From: Candidatus Saccharimonadota bacterium
Lineage (GTDB): Bacteria > Patescibacteriota > Saccharimonadia > Saccharimonadales > AQU-01
Direction: 5' to 3'
Length of the DNA: 32,065 nucleotides
NCBI GenBank assembly: GCA_018499905.2
Contig: JAHBAU020000047.1
Coordinates: 1-32,065 of the forward strand
Positions 13,727 to 21,875 of the stretch are shown one piece after another; position 1 is the first letter of the stretch; every line of letters starts with the position of its first letter. Under the pieces are notes generated by a model that did not search any database, was not told where the DNA came from, and saw only the letters and a program-made list of their open reading frames with translations. The position numbers and the translations under genes were made by a program.

Positions 13727-14760
13727 TGGCGATTGAGCGAATTGTAAACAGTACCAGTGAGCCCGATGATCCAAAAGACCAAGAGCTAGAAAATAGCTTA
13801 CGGCCCAAAGATTTTGCCAGCTACATCGGCCAAGATCGGATAAAAAAGAACTTAAAGCTGGCCATTGAGGCATCGCAAAAACGGCAGGAGCCGCTAGACC
13901 ATGTCTTGCTATTTGGCCCGCCGGGACTGGGCAAAACCACCATGGCTAGTGTGATTGCCAATGAAATGGGTGCGCAAATTCGCATAACCAGCGGGCCGGC
14001 GATCGAGCGGGCGGGCGATTTGGCAAGTTTGTTAACCAATTTACAGGATGGCGATATTTTGTTTATTGACGAGATCCATCGTCTGCATCGTTCGGTTGAA
14101 GAAGTGCTTTATAGCGCCATGGAAGACTTCAAGATTGATATTATGCTAGGCAAAGGGCCAAGTGCTCGGAGCCTTCGCTTGGATGTGCCCAAATTTACCC
14201 TTATTGGCGCAACAACTCGCACTGGCGCCTTAGCTGCACCACTAAGAGATCGATTTGGCATGGTGCATCGGCTGGAGTTTTATTCGCCGACAGAGATTGC
14301 CGAGATTATTAAACGCGCAGCTTCAATACTTGGCACGGATATTCATTCTAACGCCGCAGAACTTTTGTCCACTCGTGCTCGCTTAACGCCTCGTATTGCC
14401 AATCGCTTGCTGAGAAGGGTACGCGACTTCGCCGACGTGAACGGTGATGGGATTATTGACGAACCGCTCACCACCCAGGCGCTACAACTATTAGAAATTG
14501 ATGAACTCGGACTCGATCCGGCGGACAGACAATTACTCTCGAGCATCATCGAGTCTTATGGCTTTAACCCAGTTGGCCTCAATACGCTCGCCGCACTGAC
14601 TGGTGATGAAGCGACAACCATAGAAGACTATTACGAGCCATATCTCTTACAAATAGGTCTATTAGAACGGACGCCGCGCGGACGAAAGATCACTCATAAG
14701 GCTCTAAAGCATATGGGCAAGTCAATCGGATCCCAGGATGAGCAGACGAAACTGGTATAA
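13726..14760 (+). CDS. ruvB: Holliday junction branch-migration helicase RuvB
   Basis: A 344-residue AAA+ motor that drives branch migration as hexameric rings on RuvA-bound junctions. The typical RuvB start [12 protein letters not shown] is followed by Walker A GPPGLGKT (64-71), Walker [10 protein letters not shown] (111-119), sensor 1 in LIGATTRTG, the arginine-finger region APLRDRFG, and the C-terminal winged helix ([38 protein letters not shown]). Length and motifs are typical. It starts on the last base of the SDR stop codon. Confidence 0.97.
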   Translation: MAIERIVNSTSEPDDPKDQELENSLRPKDFASYIGQDRIKKNLKLAIEASQKRQEPLDHVLLFGPPGLGKTTMASVIANEMGAQIRITSGPAIERAGDLASLLTNLQDGDILFIDEIHRLHRSVEEVLYSAMEDFKIDIMLGKGPSARSLRLDVPKFTLIGATTRTGALAAPLRDRFGMVHRLEFYSPTEIAEIIKRAASILGTDIHSNAAELLSTRARLTPRIANRLLRRVRDFADVNGDGIIDEPLTTQALQLLEIDELGLDPADRQLLSSIIESYGFNPVGLNTLAALTGDEATTIEDYYEPYLLQIGLLERTPRGRKITHKALKHMGKSIGSQDEQTKLV

Positions 14761-14761
14761 T
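14753..14761 (+). promoter_or_regulatory. Extended -10 (TGG-TATAAT) overlapping ruvB stop
   Basis: A perfect TATAAT, preceded by TGG, overlaps the ruvB stop. It ends 7 nt before an in-frame ATG at 14769. This favours 14769 over the earlier ATG at 14760 as the start of the PH-domain gene, at least for transcripts from this promoter. Confidence 0.55.
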
Positions 14762-14768
14762 GACTCAT

Positions 14769-15389
14769 ATGTCGCATTCACCTGAACACCAGATGTCCGA
14801 GCACCAATTGCAAGAAGCCAGTCACTTATCGGGGATTGCCAAGCGATTGTTTAAGTACATCGAATTTGATGATGACGAAATGATGATCCGGGAAGTTAGA
14901 AAACACCCAATCGGGCTGTTGTTTACCTGGATTACGGGCATTTTTGTCTTGTTTGTCATCATGGGCATCACTTTTTTTCTTTCGTCACAGGTTAAAAATG
15001 TAGATAGCGTCAATGATAGCAATGGAGCTATCCAAACCATAATTTTATTTGTGGGCTTAGTATTGAGCCTACTTAGTGTTGTTGCGACGGCTATTTCAGC
15101 CTGGCTGTACACCAGCAATGTACTGTATGTCACCAGTGAAAAGATTGCCGAAGTAAGATACTTAAGCATTTTTAATCGACGGGTGACACAGCTCAATATA
15201 GGTAAAGTAGAGGACTTAACAGTCAATCAGCGCGGCATATTGCCGAGAATCTTCAACTACGGCAATATTTTAATTGAAACAGCAGGTGAGACAACCAATC
15301 CTGACTTTACTTATGTGCCAATGCCGAACGACGTGTCTAAGTCAATCTTGCAGGCTCACGAGAATTACGTCGAGAAATACGGTAATTAG
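14769..15389 (+). CDS. Membrane protein with bacterial PH domain (PF03703-like)
   Basis: A cytoplasmic ~45-residue start (with the segment IEFDDDEMMIREVRKHPIG) precedes two membrane helices (LLFTWITGIFVLFVIMGITFFL and TIILFVGLVLSLLSVVATAI). A PH-like domain follows: LYVTSEKIAEVRYLSIFNRRVTQLNIGKVEDLTVNQRGILPRIFNYGNILIET is the typical bPH2 pattern, where a membrane-proximal beta sandwich ends with the G.I.IET strand. Function of this family is not established. The frame is also open from the ATG at 14760, which would overlap ruvB and add three residues. I prefer 14769 because of the extended -10 7 nt upstream. Confidence 0.82.
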   Translation: MSHSPEHQMSEHQLQEASHLSGIAKRLFKYIEFDDDEMMIREVRKHPIGLLFTWITGIFVLFVIMGITFFLSSQVKNVDSVNDSNGAIQTIILFVGLVLSLLSVVATAISAWLYTSNVLYVTSEKIAEVRYLSIFNRRVTQLNIGKVEDLTVNQRGILPRIFNYGNILIETAGETTNPDFTYVPMPNDVSKSILQAHENYVEKYGN

Positions 15390-15431
15390 CACACAATAGA
15401 GATACTCCTTCAGGGTTTCTCACCAAAGCCA

Positions 15432-15452
15432 GCAAGATCGAATAGATCTTGC
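15432..15452. terminator. Hairpin between convergent genes, possible terminator
   Basis: A perfect 8-bp stem, GCAAGATC with GATCTTGC, and a 5-nt loop, in the gap between the PH-domain gene and the convergent pilus operon. No T-run follows on either strand, so terminator activity is uncertain. Confidence 0.4.
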
Positions 15453-15502
15453 CCGTCTGCTCTTACTGATGCACAGCGCCGCAGATACGAGCCACTAACA
15501 TT

Positions 15503-15808
15503 TTATTCACTAAAGGGGTTGTCTCGAGCATCTTGAAAGAGGGCTTTAACTTCGACACTGTTGTCTTCGAGATTTTGCACTTTGTTGACAATGGCTTCAT
15601 CAACTTTTGGTCGTTGCACAGTGTTAAGTTTCTCGGTGATGGCGTCATCGGATGGTTCGGCAGTTGTCAATCCGTTGATACGAAAAACCAGGTAGCTGTA
15701 GAGCCCAAGCATGGCAACCACAAATACTAGCCCCAGGTACTTCAGCAAGGTTTGCGAAAGTGCCTGGAGTTTCTTGGTAACTGCGCTTAGATTGAGTGAA
15801 GTAGCCAT
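15503..15808 (-). CDS. Small pilus-assembly protein in the PilP position
   Basis: A 101-residue protein. An amphipathic N-terminus precedes one membrane helix (around LGLVFVVAMLGLYSYLVF), then a polar helical region ending ARDNPFSE. It is the last gene after pilM-pilN-pilO, exactly where Gram-negative clusters have pilP. Its single helix and terminal NPF echo PilP's DPF-type segment. It lacks PilP's beta domain, which contacts the secretin PilQ and would be pointless without an outer membrane. I treat it as a PilP-like analogue, not a proven homologue. Ribosome site AAGGA lies about 8 nt upstream, right after the pilO stop. Confidence 0.6.
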   Translation of the reverse strand: MATSLNLSAVTKKLQALSQTLLKYLGLVFVVAMLGLYSYLVFRINGLTTAEPSDDAITEKLNTVQRPKVDEAIVNKVQNLEDNSVEVKALFQDARDNPFSE

Positions 15809-15819
15809 AGGTAGTTCCT

Positions 15820-16461
15820 TTACGGTTTGATGTAGGCGTTAAGAGTCAAATTGAAGGTGAGCAAGTCACGGTCGCCTGGATTTGGCTGGACAGTGACGGT
15901 GCTAACTTGCGCGGTGCGGCGGTTTTGTTCAAGGTCGTGCAGGAAGCCGATGAAATTATCGTACGACGTCGGTGAAGTGGTGTCCTGCTGGACTGTAATA
16001 AGCAAGCTATAGACTCCGGTAATGCCTTCAACAGGCTGTACTTGCGTCACGGGTGTCTTGGGCGTCGAAGGCGTCGTGCTGCTACCCTCTGAACCGGATG
16101 AAGTTGCGGCAGGAGCCTGGGTTTGGCCAAGTGTCGAGGCCGGGAAGCTGATGCTAGCGAATTTGATGCCATGCTGCTCGGCAATCTTAACGATCTCGCG
16201 AACAGCGGCAGCCTGGTCTTTGTCTTTGGGTACCACTGTATTGGCGATCTTTTCCAATTCGGAGTAGTTTTCGACATCACGCTTTGATCGGCTGAGCGAG
16301 GCTTGCTGTTCATCCAAGACGGCGCTTTCCAACTTTAAATCGGATAGTTTACCCGATTTACTGGCCAGCATCTGACTAGCACCAAATACCGCACCAAAGT
16401 TAAGCACTGCCAATATGACGACGATCCCGATCATCACAAAGTACATGCGCTTATTATTCAT
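15820..16461 (-). CDS. pilO: Type IV pilus alignment protein PilO
   Basis: A 213-residue bitopic inner-membrane protein. A short cytoplasmic start and one helix (residues ~7-31) are followed by a coiled coil (LKLESAVLDEQQASLSRSKRDVENYSELEKI) and a ferredoxin-like domain. A Ser/Thr/Pro-rich insertion (SSGSEGSSTTPSTPKTP) lies between beta elements. PilO pairs with PilN to form the alignment complex linking PilM and the platform. It starts 2 nt after the pilN stop. Sequence conservation in this family is low, so the call leans on gene order plus topology. Confidence 0.85.
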   Translation of the reverse strand: MNNKRMYFVMIGIVVILAVLNFGAVFGASQMLASKSGKLSDLKLESAVLDEQQASLSRSKRDVENYSELEKIANTVVPKDKDQAAAVREIVKIAEQHGIKFASISFPASTLGQTQAPAATSSGSEGSSTTPSTPKTPVTQVQPVEGITGVYSLLITVQQDTTSPTSYDNFIGFLHDLEQNRRTAQVSTVTVQPNPGDRDLLTFNLTLNAYIKP

Positions 16462-16463
16462 CG

Positions 16464-17069
16464 CTAGTTACCTGTGGCTTTCGTGTTAGCACTGCTGATA
16501 AATAAAAATGGATTGTTTTTGGCAAACAAGGCGCGAATAGTGACCGTACAAGGATAGCGCGGATCGGAGGAGTTGGCTGAGCAAGTGATGTTCACCAAAT
16601 CGGCATTTTCAAATATCTTGTTGGCGGGATCCTTTAGATTAACCTGTATCTGGGTAGCGGTGTCATAGTCGGCAGCCATAGCTGTCAGGTCGATGCCGCC
16701 GCTGAGCTTGCTGATGCTAATGCCCGTAAGACTGGAATTGGCCGGCATGGCCGTTCCCACCTGTTGTAGTAGTTTGGAAAAGAGAATTTCACGCGAGAGT
16801 ACCTGCACCATTAACTTAAGACTGGATGAAATTTCTTCAACTCGCTTTTCTGTTTGCGAAAGCTGCTGATTCTCCAGGTCGAGTTTAGTTTTGGAAATTT
16901 GCTCGGAATAGGCGTTGGTTGCTTGGTTAATATAAAACAGGCCAAAAGCAACGATAAGCCCGGTACCGGCCATGCCGACTATGAGGCCTAGACACCACCT
17001 GAGAAGCTTACGATTGTGCCGTGCGTAAGCGATATTATTCTTGACGTCGGTAGGCAATAGATTGATCAT
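16464..17069 (-). CDS. pilN: Type IV pilus assembly protein PilN
   Basis: A 201-residue bitopic protein. The N-terminus MINLLPTDVKNNI is the conserved PilN tail that docks into PilM (consensus INLLP). One membrane helix (~residues 25-47), a coiled coil (SEQISKTKLDLENQQLSQTEKRVEEI) and a ferredoxin-like domain (SLTGISISKLSGGIDLTAMAADYDTATQIQ) follow. Its start overlaps the pilM stop by 4 nt and it is followed by pilO, the canonical order. Confidence 0.92.
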   Translation of the reverse strand: MINLLPTDVKNNIAYARHNRKLLRWCLGLIVGMAGTGLIVAFGLFYINQATNAYSEQISKTKLDLENQQLSQTEKRVEEISSSLKLMVQVLSREILFSKLLQQVGTAMPANSSLTGISISKLSGGIDLTAMAADYDTATQIQVNLKDPANKIFENADLVNITCSANSSDPRYPCTVTIRALFAKNNPFLFISSANTKATGN

Positions 17070-18154
17070 TCAAAAATCTCCGCCGGTTTTATCATAGCCA
17101 GCCCTGCGACGGTAATGAACATAGATTTTTCTGTTTCACTGGGCGGTTGCAGTTTGCCAAAGCTTATATGGTGCCATGGATCAGACATGCGGACCGGCAT
17201 ACGCAAACTATTGGTCATAAAATCACTCAGCCCAGGCATGTTTGCGCCGCCTCCCATGGTGACCAGCTGGCGAATCTTACGGTCGTTACCTTGGTATCGC
17301 TCTTCATAATAACGGATCATGCGCTTGATTTCTTTGAGCAGTTGGTCAAGGGTAGGTGTTAAAGCTTGGGTGATCTCATTCTGGCGCTTAGAAAAACTTA
17401 AGCCGTACTTAGTTTTAATAATCAGCGCTTCTTGTCGGGAAACACCGAGCTTTTGGGCAATCTGATCGGTAAAATTATCGCCACCACCCCGAACCGTTCC
17501 GGTAACCACCAGCGTTCGGTCGTAGATAGTTATATCGCTGGATACCGATCCAAAATCAACCAATACAGTAGGGACATCACTGAGCTCAGTTCTGACGAAA
17601 AGGCGGGTAGTCGCAGAAATTGTTGGCTCCATGGCAACAGCCTCAAGCCCTAATGTGCGGGCTAGCAAAAAGTATGAGTCAACAATCTTTTTCGGAACTG
17701 CTACAGCCAACAACTCAATTTCATCAGCGGTTCTATCGGTTATCATGTAGTCGATATACAGGTCATCGATGGCCATGGGGATATACTGCTCGGCCTCGGT
17801 TAGTACGGCTTCAGCTAGCTCTTTGCTATCCATCTTTGGCAGCTTAATCATGCGCAAGAATGTACGGGCGGCTGGTATGCTCATGGCTGCTCTACGGGTC
17901 GTAATTTCACCAATCAAACTTTGCTCGAACAGCTTTTTGGCGGATTGCGCCAGGGCCTCAATATTGACAATAACGCCATCTTTGTCGATAGCTTCTGGCT
18001 CAAATCGATTGACGCCGTAGCCGGTGACCTGAGGCTCCTTGCCACTGTAGTCAAACTGCATAACCTTCATCGAGCTAAAACCGATATCAAGGCCGAACAG
18101 CGGCTTGTCTCGGTAGAAGTGCGACCCCTTTTGCGTATTTTTATTCATGCTCAC
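17066..18154 (-). CDS. pilM: Type IV pilus actin-like ATPase PilM
   Basis: A 362-residue cytoplasmic protein of the actin/FtsA fold. Nucleotide-site motifs are LFGLDIGFSSMKVMQ (phosphate 1), VLVDFGSVSSDITIYDR (phosphate 2) and LVTMGGGANMPGLSDFM (adenosine). The family segment IPMAIDDLYIDYM is also present. PilM binds the PilN tail and couples the cytoplasmic ATPases to the periplasmic alignment complex. Starts at 18154 and 18148 are both possible; GGGTGA precedes them. A TATAAT lies about 37 nt upstream (18191-18196), so pilMNO and the PilP-like gene probably form their own transcript. Confidence 0.94.
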   Translation of the reverse strand: MSMNKNTQKGSHFYRDKPLFGLDIGFSSMKVMQFDYSGKEPQVTGYGVNRFEPEAIDKDGVIVNIEALAQSAKKLFEQSLIGEITTRRAAMSIPAARTFLRMIKLPKMDSKELAEAVLTEAEQYIPMAIDDLYIDYMITDRTADEIELLAVAVPKKIVDSYFLLARTLGLEAVAMEPTISATTRLFVRTELSDVPTVLVDFGSVSSDITIYDRTLVVTGTVRGGGDNFTDQIAQKLGVSRQEALIIKTKYGLSFSKRQNEITQALTPTLDQLLKEIKRMIRYYEERYQGNDRKIRQLVTMGGGANMPGLSDFMTNSLRMPVRMSDPWHHISFGKLQPPSETEKSMFITVAGLAMIKPAEIFE

Positions 18155-18190
18155 CCGATGGTTAATACTTCTTATGGTTACTTAGGCATC

Positions 18191-18196
18191 ATTATA
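18191..18196 (-). promoter_or_regulatory. -10 of the pilMNO operon
   Basis: A perfect minus-strand TATAAT just after the stop of the 633-residue prepilin gene and 36 nt before the pilM ATG. No clear -35 is visible. Confidence 0.5.
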
Positions 18197-18200
18197 TCAT

Positions 18201-20102
18201 TTATAGGGTCGGAACGAGATCTGCCGGACAGGTGCTGACATATGAGCTGCCAGCGAGCGCCCACTTTGCCCGGAAATATTCTTCTAACGCTTCTATTTGT
18301 CGGCAAGTCAATGCATAGTCATAGACGACAATCTCACCAAAGTCGCCATTAAAGAAATTAGTGCCACTTCCGGGCATGGCGCCGCTGCGTGTGCCGCCTA
18401 GGTACAATTGATCTATGCCATAGGTGTATGGTGATCCGCTGGGGCTATAGCCAGTATTCTGCGCAACTTGTGCGCCACCGCCTTTGAGAGTGCTGGTGAT
18501 TGTGTTGTTTGATGAGTTAATGGCAAAGCTACCAACATACAGGTAAGGCGTACTGTTGCAGGCTGCTGCGCAGGTAAAGTTTGTACGGTAGGTTGCCGAA
18601 TTGCCAGAGTATTGGCTTGAAAATCCCTGGCCATTATTGTAGCGCTCAAGCGGAATGATCGAAGTGCCACTGGTCGTATCATTCGTCCCTGAATTTGTCA
18701 TACCAGAAATGAGCCGCCCATCATTGGCAGAAGTGCCAAAATTCGCATTCACTAACGCAAACACGGTCATTTCGCGTTTGGCGCTCAAGGCACTGGTCAG
18801 ACTGCTTAACATGGTGCCGTTGTTGAACCGAGCGATCGTCTTGCCGTTAATCTGATTGTCTACCCGGGTTGGGGATGTACCATGTGCGCTAACGGCATGA
18901 TTGCCATTACCAGACTTGTCATTCCATTGCCCGACGGCTTCGCCATTATTTGCCTGACTGATCGATCCAGCTCCAGCAGCGTAGTTGATCGTCAATAAAT
19001 TACCGTTTTTCAACAGATGTCGACTGCCGCTTCCTGACACGCGCTGTATGGCAAACCCCATTCGACCGCCGCCAGTTGATGGATTCCAGTTCGCATTATT
19101 AACAATTTCTTGAACCACGCTGGTGACGTTGTACACAGTGTTGTTTCCGGGAGGGCAGTTATTATCGGATACATCAACATAGCTTGTTGTCCGTAGACTC
19201 GCAGTTGTTAGCGGTGTACGAAGCTCGTTAGTACCGCTAGATGTAAATAAGTCGGGGTGCAGGTTATTTGCCGCCTTGTAAATACCATATACCCTATGCG
19301 TGACGCTACCGCTGGCGCCAGCTGGAGTTGTGCAAGCTAGTGTGATTGATGCCGATGAAACAGTTGCCCCTTGCGGCACAGTTACGTTTGAGTAGATCAT
19401 TCCTATATTCAAATATCGGGTTGAAGAGCTTGAACAAACCGCACTAGAAAATTCACTGCTTTCGCAGTTGTGCATTTCAAAATCGTTACTTTGCCACGAA
19501 GCGGTTGTCTGAGAGCCATTATCCGCACGTTCTTCTTTGGTGTCGCGTGTTGAATCGCCTGCACTACCATAAGAGGTAGTTGGGGTAAGCGTGGTTGTTG
19601 CCGCCGTAACTTTATTGAGCGTTGTAAAGTCGCTTGCATCCAGCCATAGGAGTGGCGCAAAGTTATCGGGCGTCTTACAAGCCGCATATGTTCGTACGAT
19701 TTCAGAGCGTATGTCAAAAACGTATTGTGCGGTTGCTGACAGTTTGGGCAAGTAGACGCTCCCCGTTCCCTTAATCGTCTTTTCAAGTCCATCGACAGAG
19801 GTGCTGATTACTTCAGCTTTCATGGTTGTTCTGTAGCGGTTATTGCTAACCAAATCTGTTTCGGTCGTGCCTGTATAGTTCCCGCAAGTTGAGTTATCAA
19901 ACTGTTCCTGGGCAAAATCTATGGCTGCCTTGCTCGCGTTTCGGGCAATCTGGATGTAGGCTTGTTTGTAGGCAAGATTAAGGCCGTTATTTGCTTGCAA
20001 TAAGGCCGAGTAGGCAATAATGGCCATGAGTGACATGAGGACGATAACCGTTGGCATGACAAAGCCATGTTGTGAACGGGGTGGTTGCATACGTCGCTTC
20101 AT
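18201..20102 (-). CDS. PilX/GspK-like minor pilin with lectin-like and DNRLRE-like domains; putative tip adhesin
   Basis: A 633-residue protein. The N-terminus is prepilin-like (QHGF-VMPTVIVLMSLMAIIAYSALL), with a cleavage site after Gly13 but Thr instead of Glu at +5, as in tip subunits GspK/PilX. A helical stalk and disulfide-capable cysteines follow. LLWLDASDFTTL (151-162) starts a LamG-like concanavalin fold. It is interrupted at ~185-375 by a DNRLRE-like beta domain (YLNIGMIYSN, VSSASITLAC, HRVYGIYKAANN, YNVTSVVQEIV), then resumes at VGQWNDKSGNGNHA (390-403) to the end. Such lectin-like folds bind glycans or proteins. It overlaps the PilW-like gene by 4 nt. A pilus-tip adhesin is inferred. 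The distal part lacks catalytic motifs. Confidence 0.82.
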   Translation of the reverse strand: MKRRMQPPRSQHGFVMPTVIVLMSLMAIIAYSALLQANNGLNLAYKQAYIQIARNASKAAIDFAQEQFDNSTCGNYTGTTETDLVSNNRYRTTMKAEVISTSVDGLEKTIKGTGSVYLPKLSATAQYVFDIRSEIVRTYAACKTPDNFAPLLWLDASDFTTLNKVTAATTTLTPTTSYGSAGDSTRDTKEERADNGSQTTASWQSNDFEMHNCESSEFSSAVCSSSSTRYLNIGMIYSNVTVPQGATVSSASITLACTTPAGASGSVTHRVYGIYKAANNLHPDLFTSSGTNELRTPLTTASLRTTSYVDVSDNNCPPGNNTVYNVTSVVQEIVNNANWNPSTGGGRMGFAIQRVSGSGSRHLLKNGNLLTINYAAGAGSISQANNGEAVGQWNDKSGNGNHAVSAHGTSPTRVDNQINGKTIARFNNGTMLSSLTSALSAKREMTVFALVNANFGTSANDGRLISGMTNSGTNDTTSGTSIIPLERYNNGQGFSSQYSGNSATYRTNFTCAAACNSTPYLYVGSFAINSSNNTITSTLKGGGAQVAQNTGYSPSGSPYTYGIDQLYLGGTRSGAMPGSGTNFFNGDFGEIVVYDYALTCRQIEALEEYFRAKWALAGSSYVSTCPADLVPTL

Positions 20103-20821
20103 AAATTAACCTTCCGTAGCGTTACTGTTGAGCTGGCGAAGATATCTTCGGCAAACGCTTTATCTTTCAGCTGGATGTCGACCTTTATTTTTTCGGCAAG
20201 CTCAGGGCTGGTTACGACTGTGTTGCCAGTGTCGTAATAGGTGAGTGCAAAAGTGTTTAACTTGTCGGTAAGTAGCTTGTCTGGTGGGCAGGTTGCTGAT
20301 GCATTGGCGGCCGGACAGGTTTGCTTCTGAAAACTTGTGCCGCAGGTAGCCAAGGCCGCGGGAGCAGTCAGTGTTCGCTTATACAAGTTGGTGCCAGATA
20401 CAAAGTAGATTGTATTGTTATACAATTCATCATTTTGCTGGAGAACATCGTCGGGCGCGCAACCAAGTGTATTTATATACACGGGTTTCCGGTTTGGCGA
20501 TCGCTTATTTGTGGTTAGAGCAAGATCAGAAATTATCAGGGTAGGAGGGGTTGTAGCAGCGGTCCAGCCCCCACCAGGTTGATAGGTATCGGTTAAGTTG
20601 GCATTTTTGTCACTCTCAAATGATTTGGCAAATAGTATGTCGTCTTGCATGCCAAAGATAATATTCTGAGCCTCAACCTGCAGGTTGATCAAAGCGCCCT
20701 GCTGGGTCAGTTGTCCATATTGGTTAAAGAGGTAACTCATGAGAAGTACAACAGTTACCATGATGATTGGCGACATAATCAGCACTTCTATAAGCGTAAA
20801 GCCATCTTCTTTACTTTTCAT
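20099..20821 (-). CDS. PilW-like minor prepilin
   Basis: A 240-residue minor pilin. The class III signal is KEDG-FTLIEV, with cleavage after Gly and Glu at +5, followed by the hydrophobic helix (LIMSPIIMVTVVLLMSYLF; note an unusual Ser-Pro). Then comes the PilW-type stalk (QLTQQGALINLQVEAQNIIFGMQDDI) and a beta-rich globular part with cysteines (LGCAPDD, ATCGTSFQKQTC, ATCPP) that may form disulfides. Starts within the stop of the preceding minor pilin gene (ATGA) and overlaps the next by 4 nt, so all three minor pilins are co-translated. Minor pilins prime assembly and sit at the tip. Confidence 0.88.
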   Translation of the reverse strand: MKSKEDGFTLIEVLIMSPIIMVTVVLLMSYLFNQYGQLTQQGALINLQVEAQNIIFGMQDDILFAKSFESDKNANLTDTYQPGGGWTAATTPPTLIISDLALTTNKRSPNRKPVYINTLGCAPDDVLQQNDELYNNTIYFVSGTNLYKRTLTAPAALATCGTSFQKQTCPAANASATCPPDKLLTDKLNTFALTYYDTGNTVVTSPELAEKIKVDIQLKDKAFAEDIFASSTVTLRKVNL

Positions 20822-21237
20822 CGGCCAATCCCGTATTTTTGGATAAAGTTGGCATACTGAATCTGACGCTGACTGGCACCGCTGCCAAATTTTATATCAA
20901 CAACTACTTGCTTGAGTGTGCCCGAAACAGTATTCACATAAACAATACCTGTTCTTGGTTTTTCAAGTGTTGATGGCAAGCTTGCACTAAAATCTTCTAC
21001 TTGCTGCAGTGTCCCGGTCGGGGTAGTGGCAGGCAGGCTATTGAAGTTGAGGTTTTCATAGTCCTGGAGTTTCGCAAAGGCGATGGCGTTAGCAGTGTTA
21101 ATATCAACCGCTTTCTTATAGATATTCTGAATCGACGCAAAGCTGGTCACAAACGCACCAAAAGTCACGCCAATCACAATAAGCGTTATCAGCAGTTCGA
21201 CAACAGAAAAACCGTCTTTTTCGTCCAAAAGGCTCAT
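20818..21237 (-). CDS. PilV/PilI-like minor prepilin
   Basis: A 139-residue prepilin. Leader MSLLDEKDG, cleavage before Phe, then FSVVELLITLIVIGVTF with Glu at +5. A short beta domain follows (GIVYVNTVSGTLKQVVVDIKF). I place the start at the ATG at 21237; the frame extends further upstream but that part (LFCIIKIT) is not leader-like. A perfect TATAAT lies 10 nt before this ATG, which also supports it. First gene of a minor-pilin trio with overlapping junctions. Confidence 0.85.
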   Translation of the reverse strand: MSLLDEKDGFSVVELLITLIVIGVTFGAFVTSFASIQNIYKKAVDINTANAIAFAKLQDYENLNFNSLPATTPTGTLQQVEDFSASLPSTLEKPRTGIVYVNTVSGTLKQVVVDIKFGSGASQRQIQYANFIQKYGIGR

Positions 21238-21247
21238 GGTTATCTTT

Positions 21248-21253
21248 ATTATA
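21248..21253 (-). promoter_or_regulatory. -10 of the minor-pilin operon, near-leaderless
   Basis: A minus-strand TATAAT ending 10 nt before the ATG at 21237, without a Shine-Dalgarno. It begins 14 nt after the end of the pilin terminator stem, which separates the two transcripts. Confidence 0.6.
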
Positions 21254-21266
21254 CAGAACAACACTA

Positions 21267-21295
21267 AAAGAGAGGGCTATTTTGGCCCTCTCTTT
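21267..21295 (-). terminator. Intrinsic terminator after the major pilin gene
   Basis: An 11-bp perfect stem (21267-21277 with 21285-21295) and a 7-nt loop. On the minus strand the second arm runs into CTCTTTTAG. Placed 31 nt after the pilin stop, between it and the minor-pilin promoter. Confidence 0.85.
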
Positions 21296-21325
21296 ATTGG
21301 CTTCTCGGTAACCTATTAGAGTTAC

Positions 21326-21778
21326 TTAGTTCAGGTTGCTCTTGGCAAAGGTGCCACTACCTTCATATGTCGCGGTCATTGTGTAAACTGCACAGTCGTT
21401 TGTGCTGTTGTCACAAGCAGTGGTGCCATCGCTGGCAAATACTGCGTATGAGTAAACGTTAGCTGCGGCAGTTGCGGCAATGGTGCCGGATGTACCTTTA
21501 GGATCCTTCAATGCTTCAGCGTCAAGACCCTTCATGTTAGTGCCGCGCCACGTGGCATCGTTCAGATTGGCAAGCGTTGGGTATCTACCGTTTTGCGCGT
21601 AGTAAGCCTCTACTTGGCCATGGATAGCCTTAATGTCAGTTTGGCGCTCGGTGTTGCGACCCTTTTGTTGAATACCAGTAAATGTTGTGACGACGAGACC
21701 GGCCAAGATACCGATAACGACGATAACGATCAAGAGTTCCACGATAGTGAAACCGCTGCTCTTAAGTTGCTTTCTCAT
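21326..21778 (-). CDS. pilA: Major type IV pilin (PilA-like)
   Basis: A 150-residue prepilin that would build the pilus fibre. Leader MRKQLKSSG, cleavage before Phe, then the canonical FTIVELLIVIVVIGILAGLVV with Glu at +5. The helix continues as TERQTDIKAIHGQVEAYYAQNGRYPTL. A compact beta domain follows with a possible disulfide (TACDNSTNDCAVYT). It has its own promoter (TATAAT about 50 nt upstream) and its own strong terminator, as expected for the most abundant subunit. The gene lies between pilC and the minor pilins. No prepilin peptidase is present in the window. Confidence 0.92.
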   Translation of the reverse strand: MRKQLKSSGFTIVELLIVIVVIGILAGLVVTTFTGIQQKGRNTERQTDIKAIHGQVEAYYAQNGRYPTLANLNDATWRGTNMKGLDAEALKDPKGTSGTIAATAAANVYSYAVFASDGTTACDNSTNDCAVYTMTATYEGSGTFAKSNLN

Positions 21779-21827
21779 TGCTTTTAGTGCCCACCCTTTC
21801 TTAAAGGTTGTTTTTTTAATTATTTTG

Positions 21828-21833
21828 ATTATA
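21828..21833 (-). promoter_or_regulatory. -10 of the major pilin gene
   Basis: A minus-strand TATAAT (context CGTATAATCA) about 50 nt before the pilin ATG, leaving a real leader that contains AAAGGGTGGG. This contrasts with the leaderless starts nearby. Confidence 0.5.
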
Positions 21834-21875
21834 CGAGGTAAGTGTACAACGCCTAAAGCATAAGCGCAAGTAATT

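Noticed and set aside
13046-14760. Alternative genetic code with TGA read as an amino acid
   Set aside because: TGA closes ruvA, the 53-residue gene and several pilus genes at family-typical lengths, and no gene needs read-through.
14760-15389. ATG at 14760 as start of the PH-domain gene
   Set aside because: Possible, but it lies within the TATAAT and ruvB stop; the ATG at 14769 fits the promoter spacing seen elsewhere. The difference is three residues.
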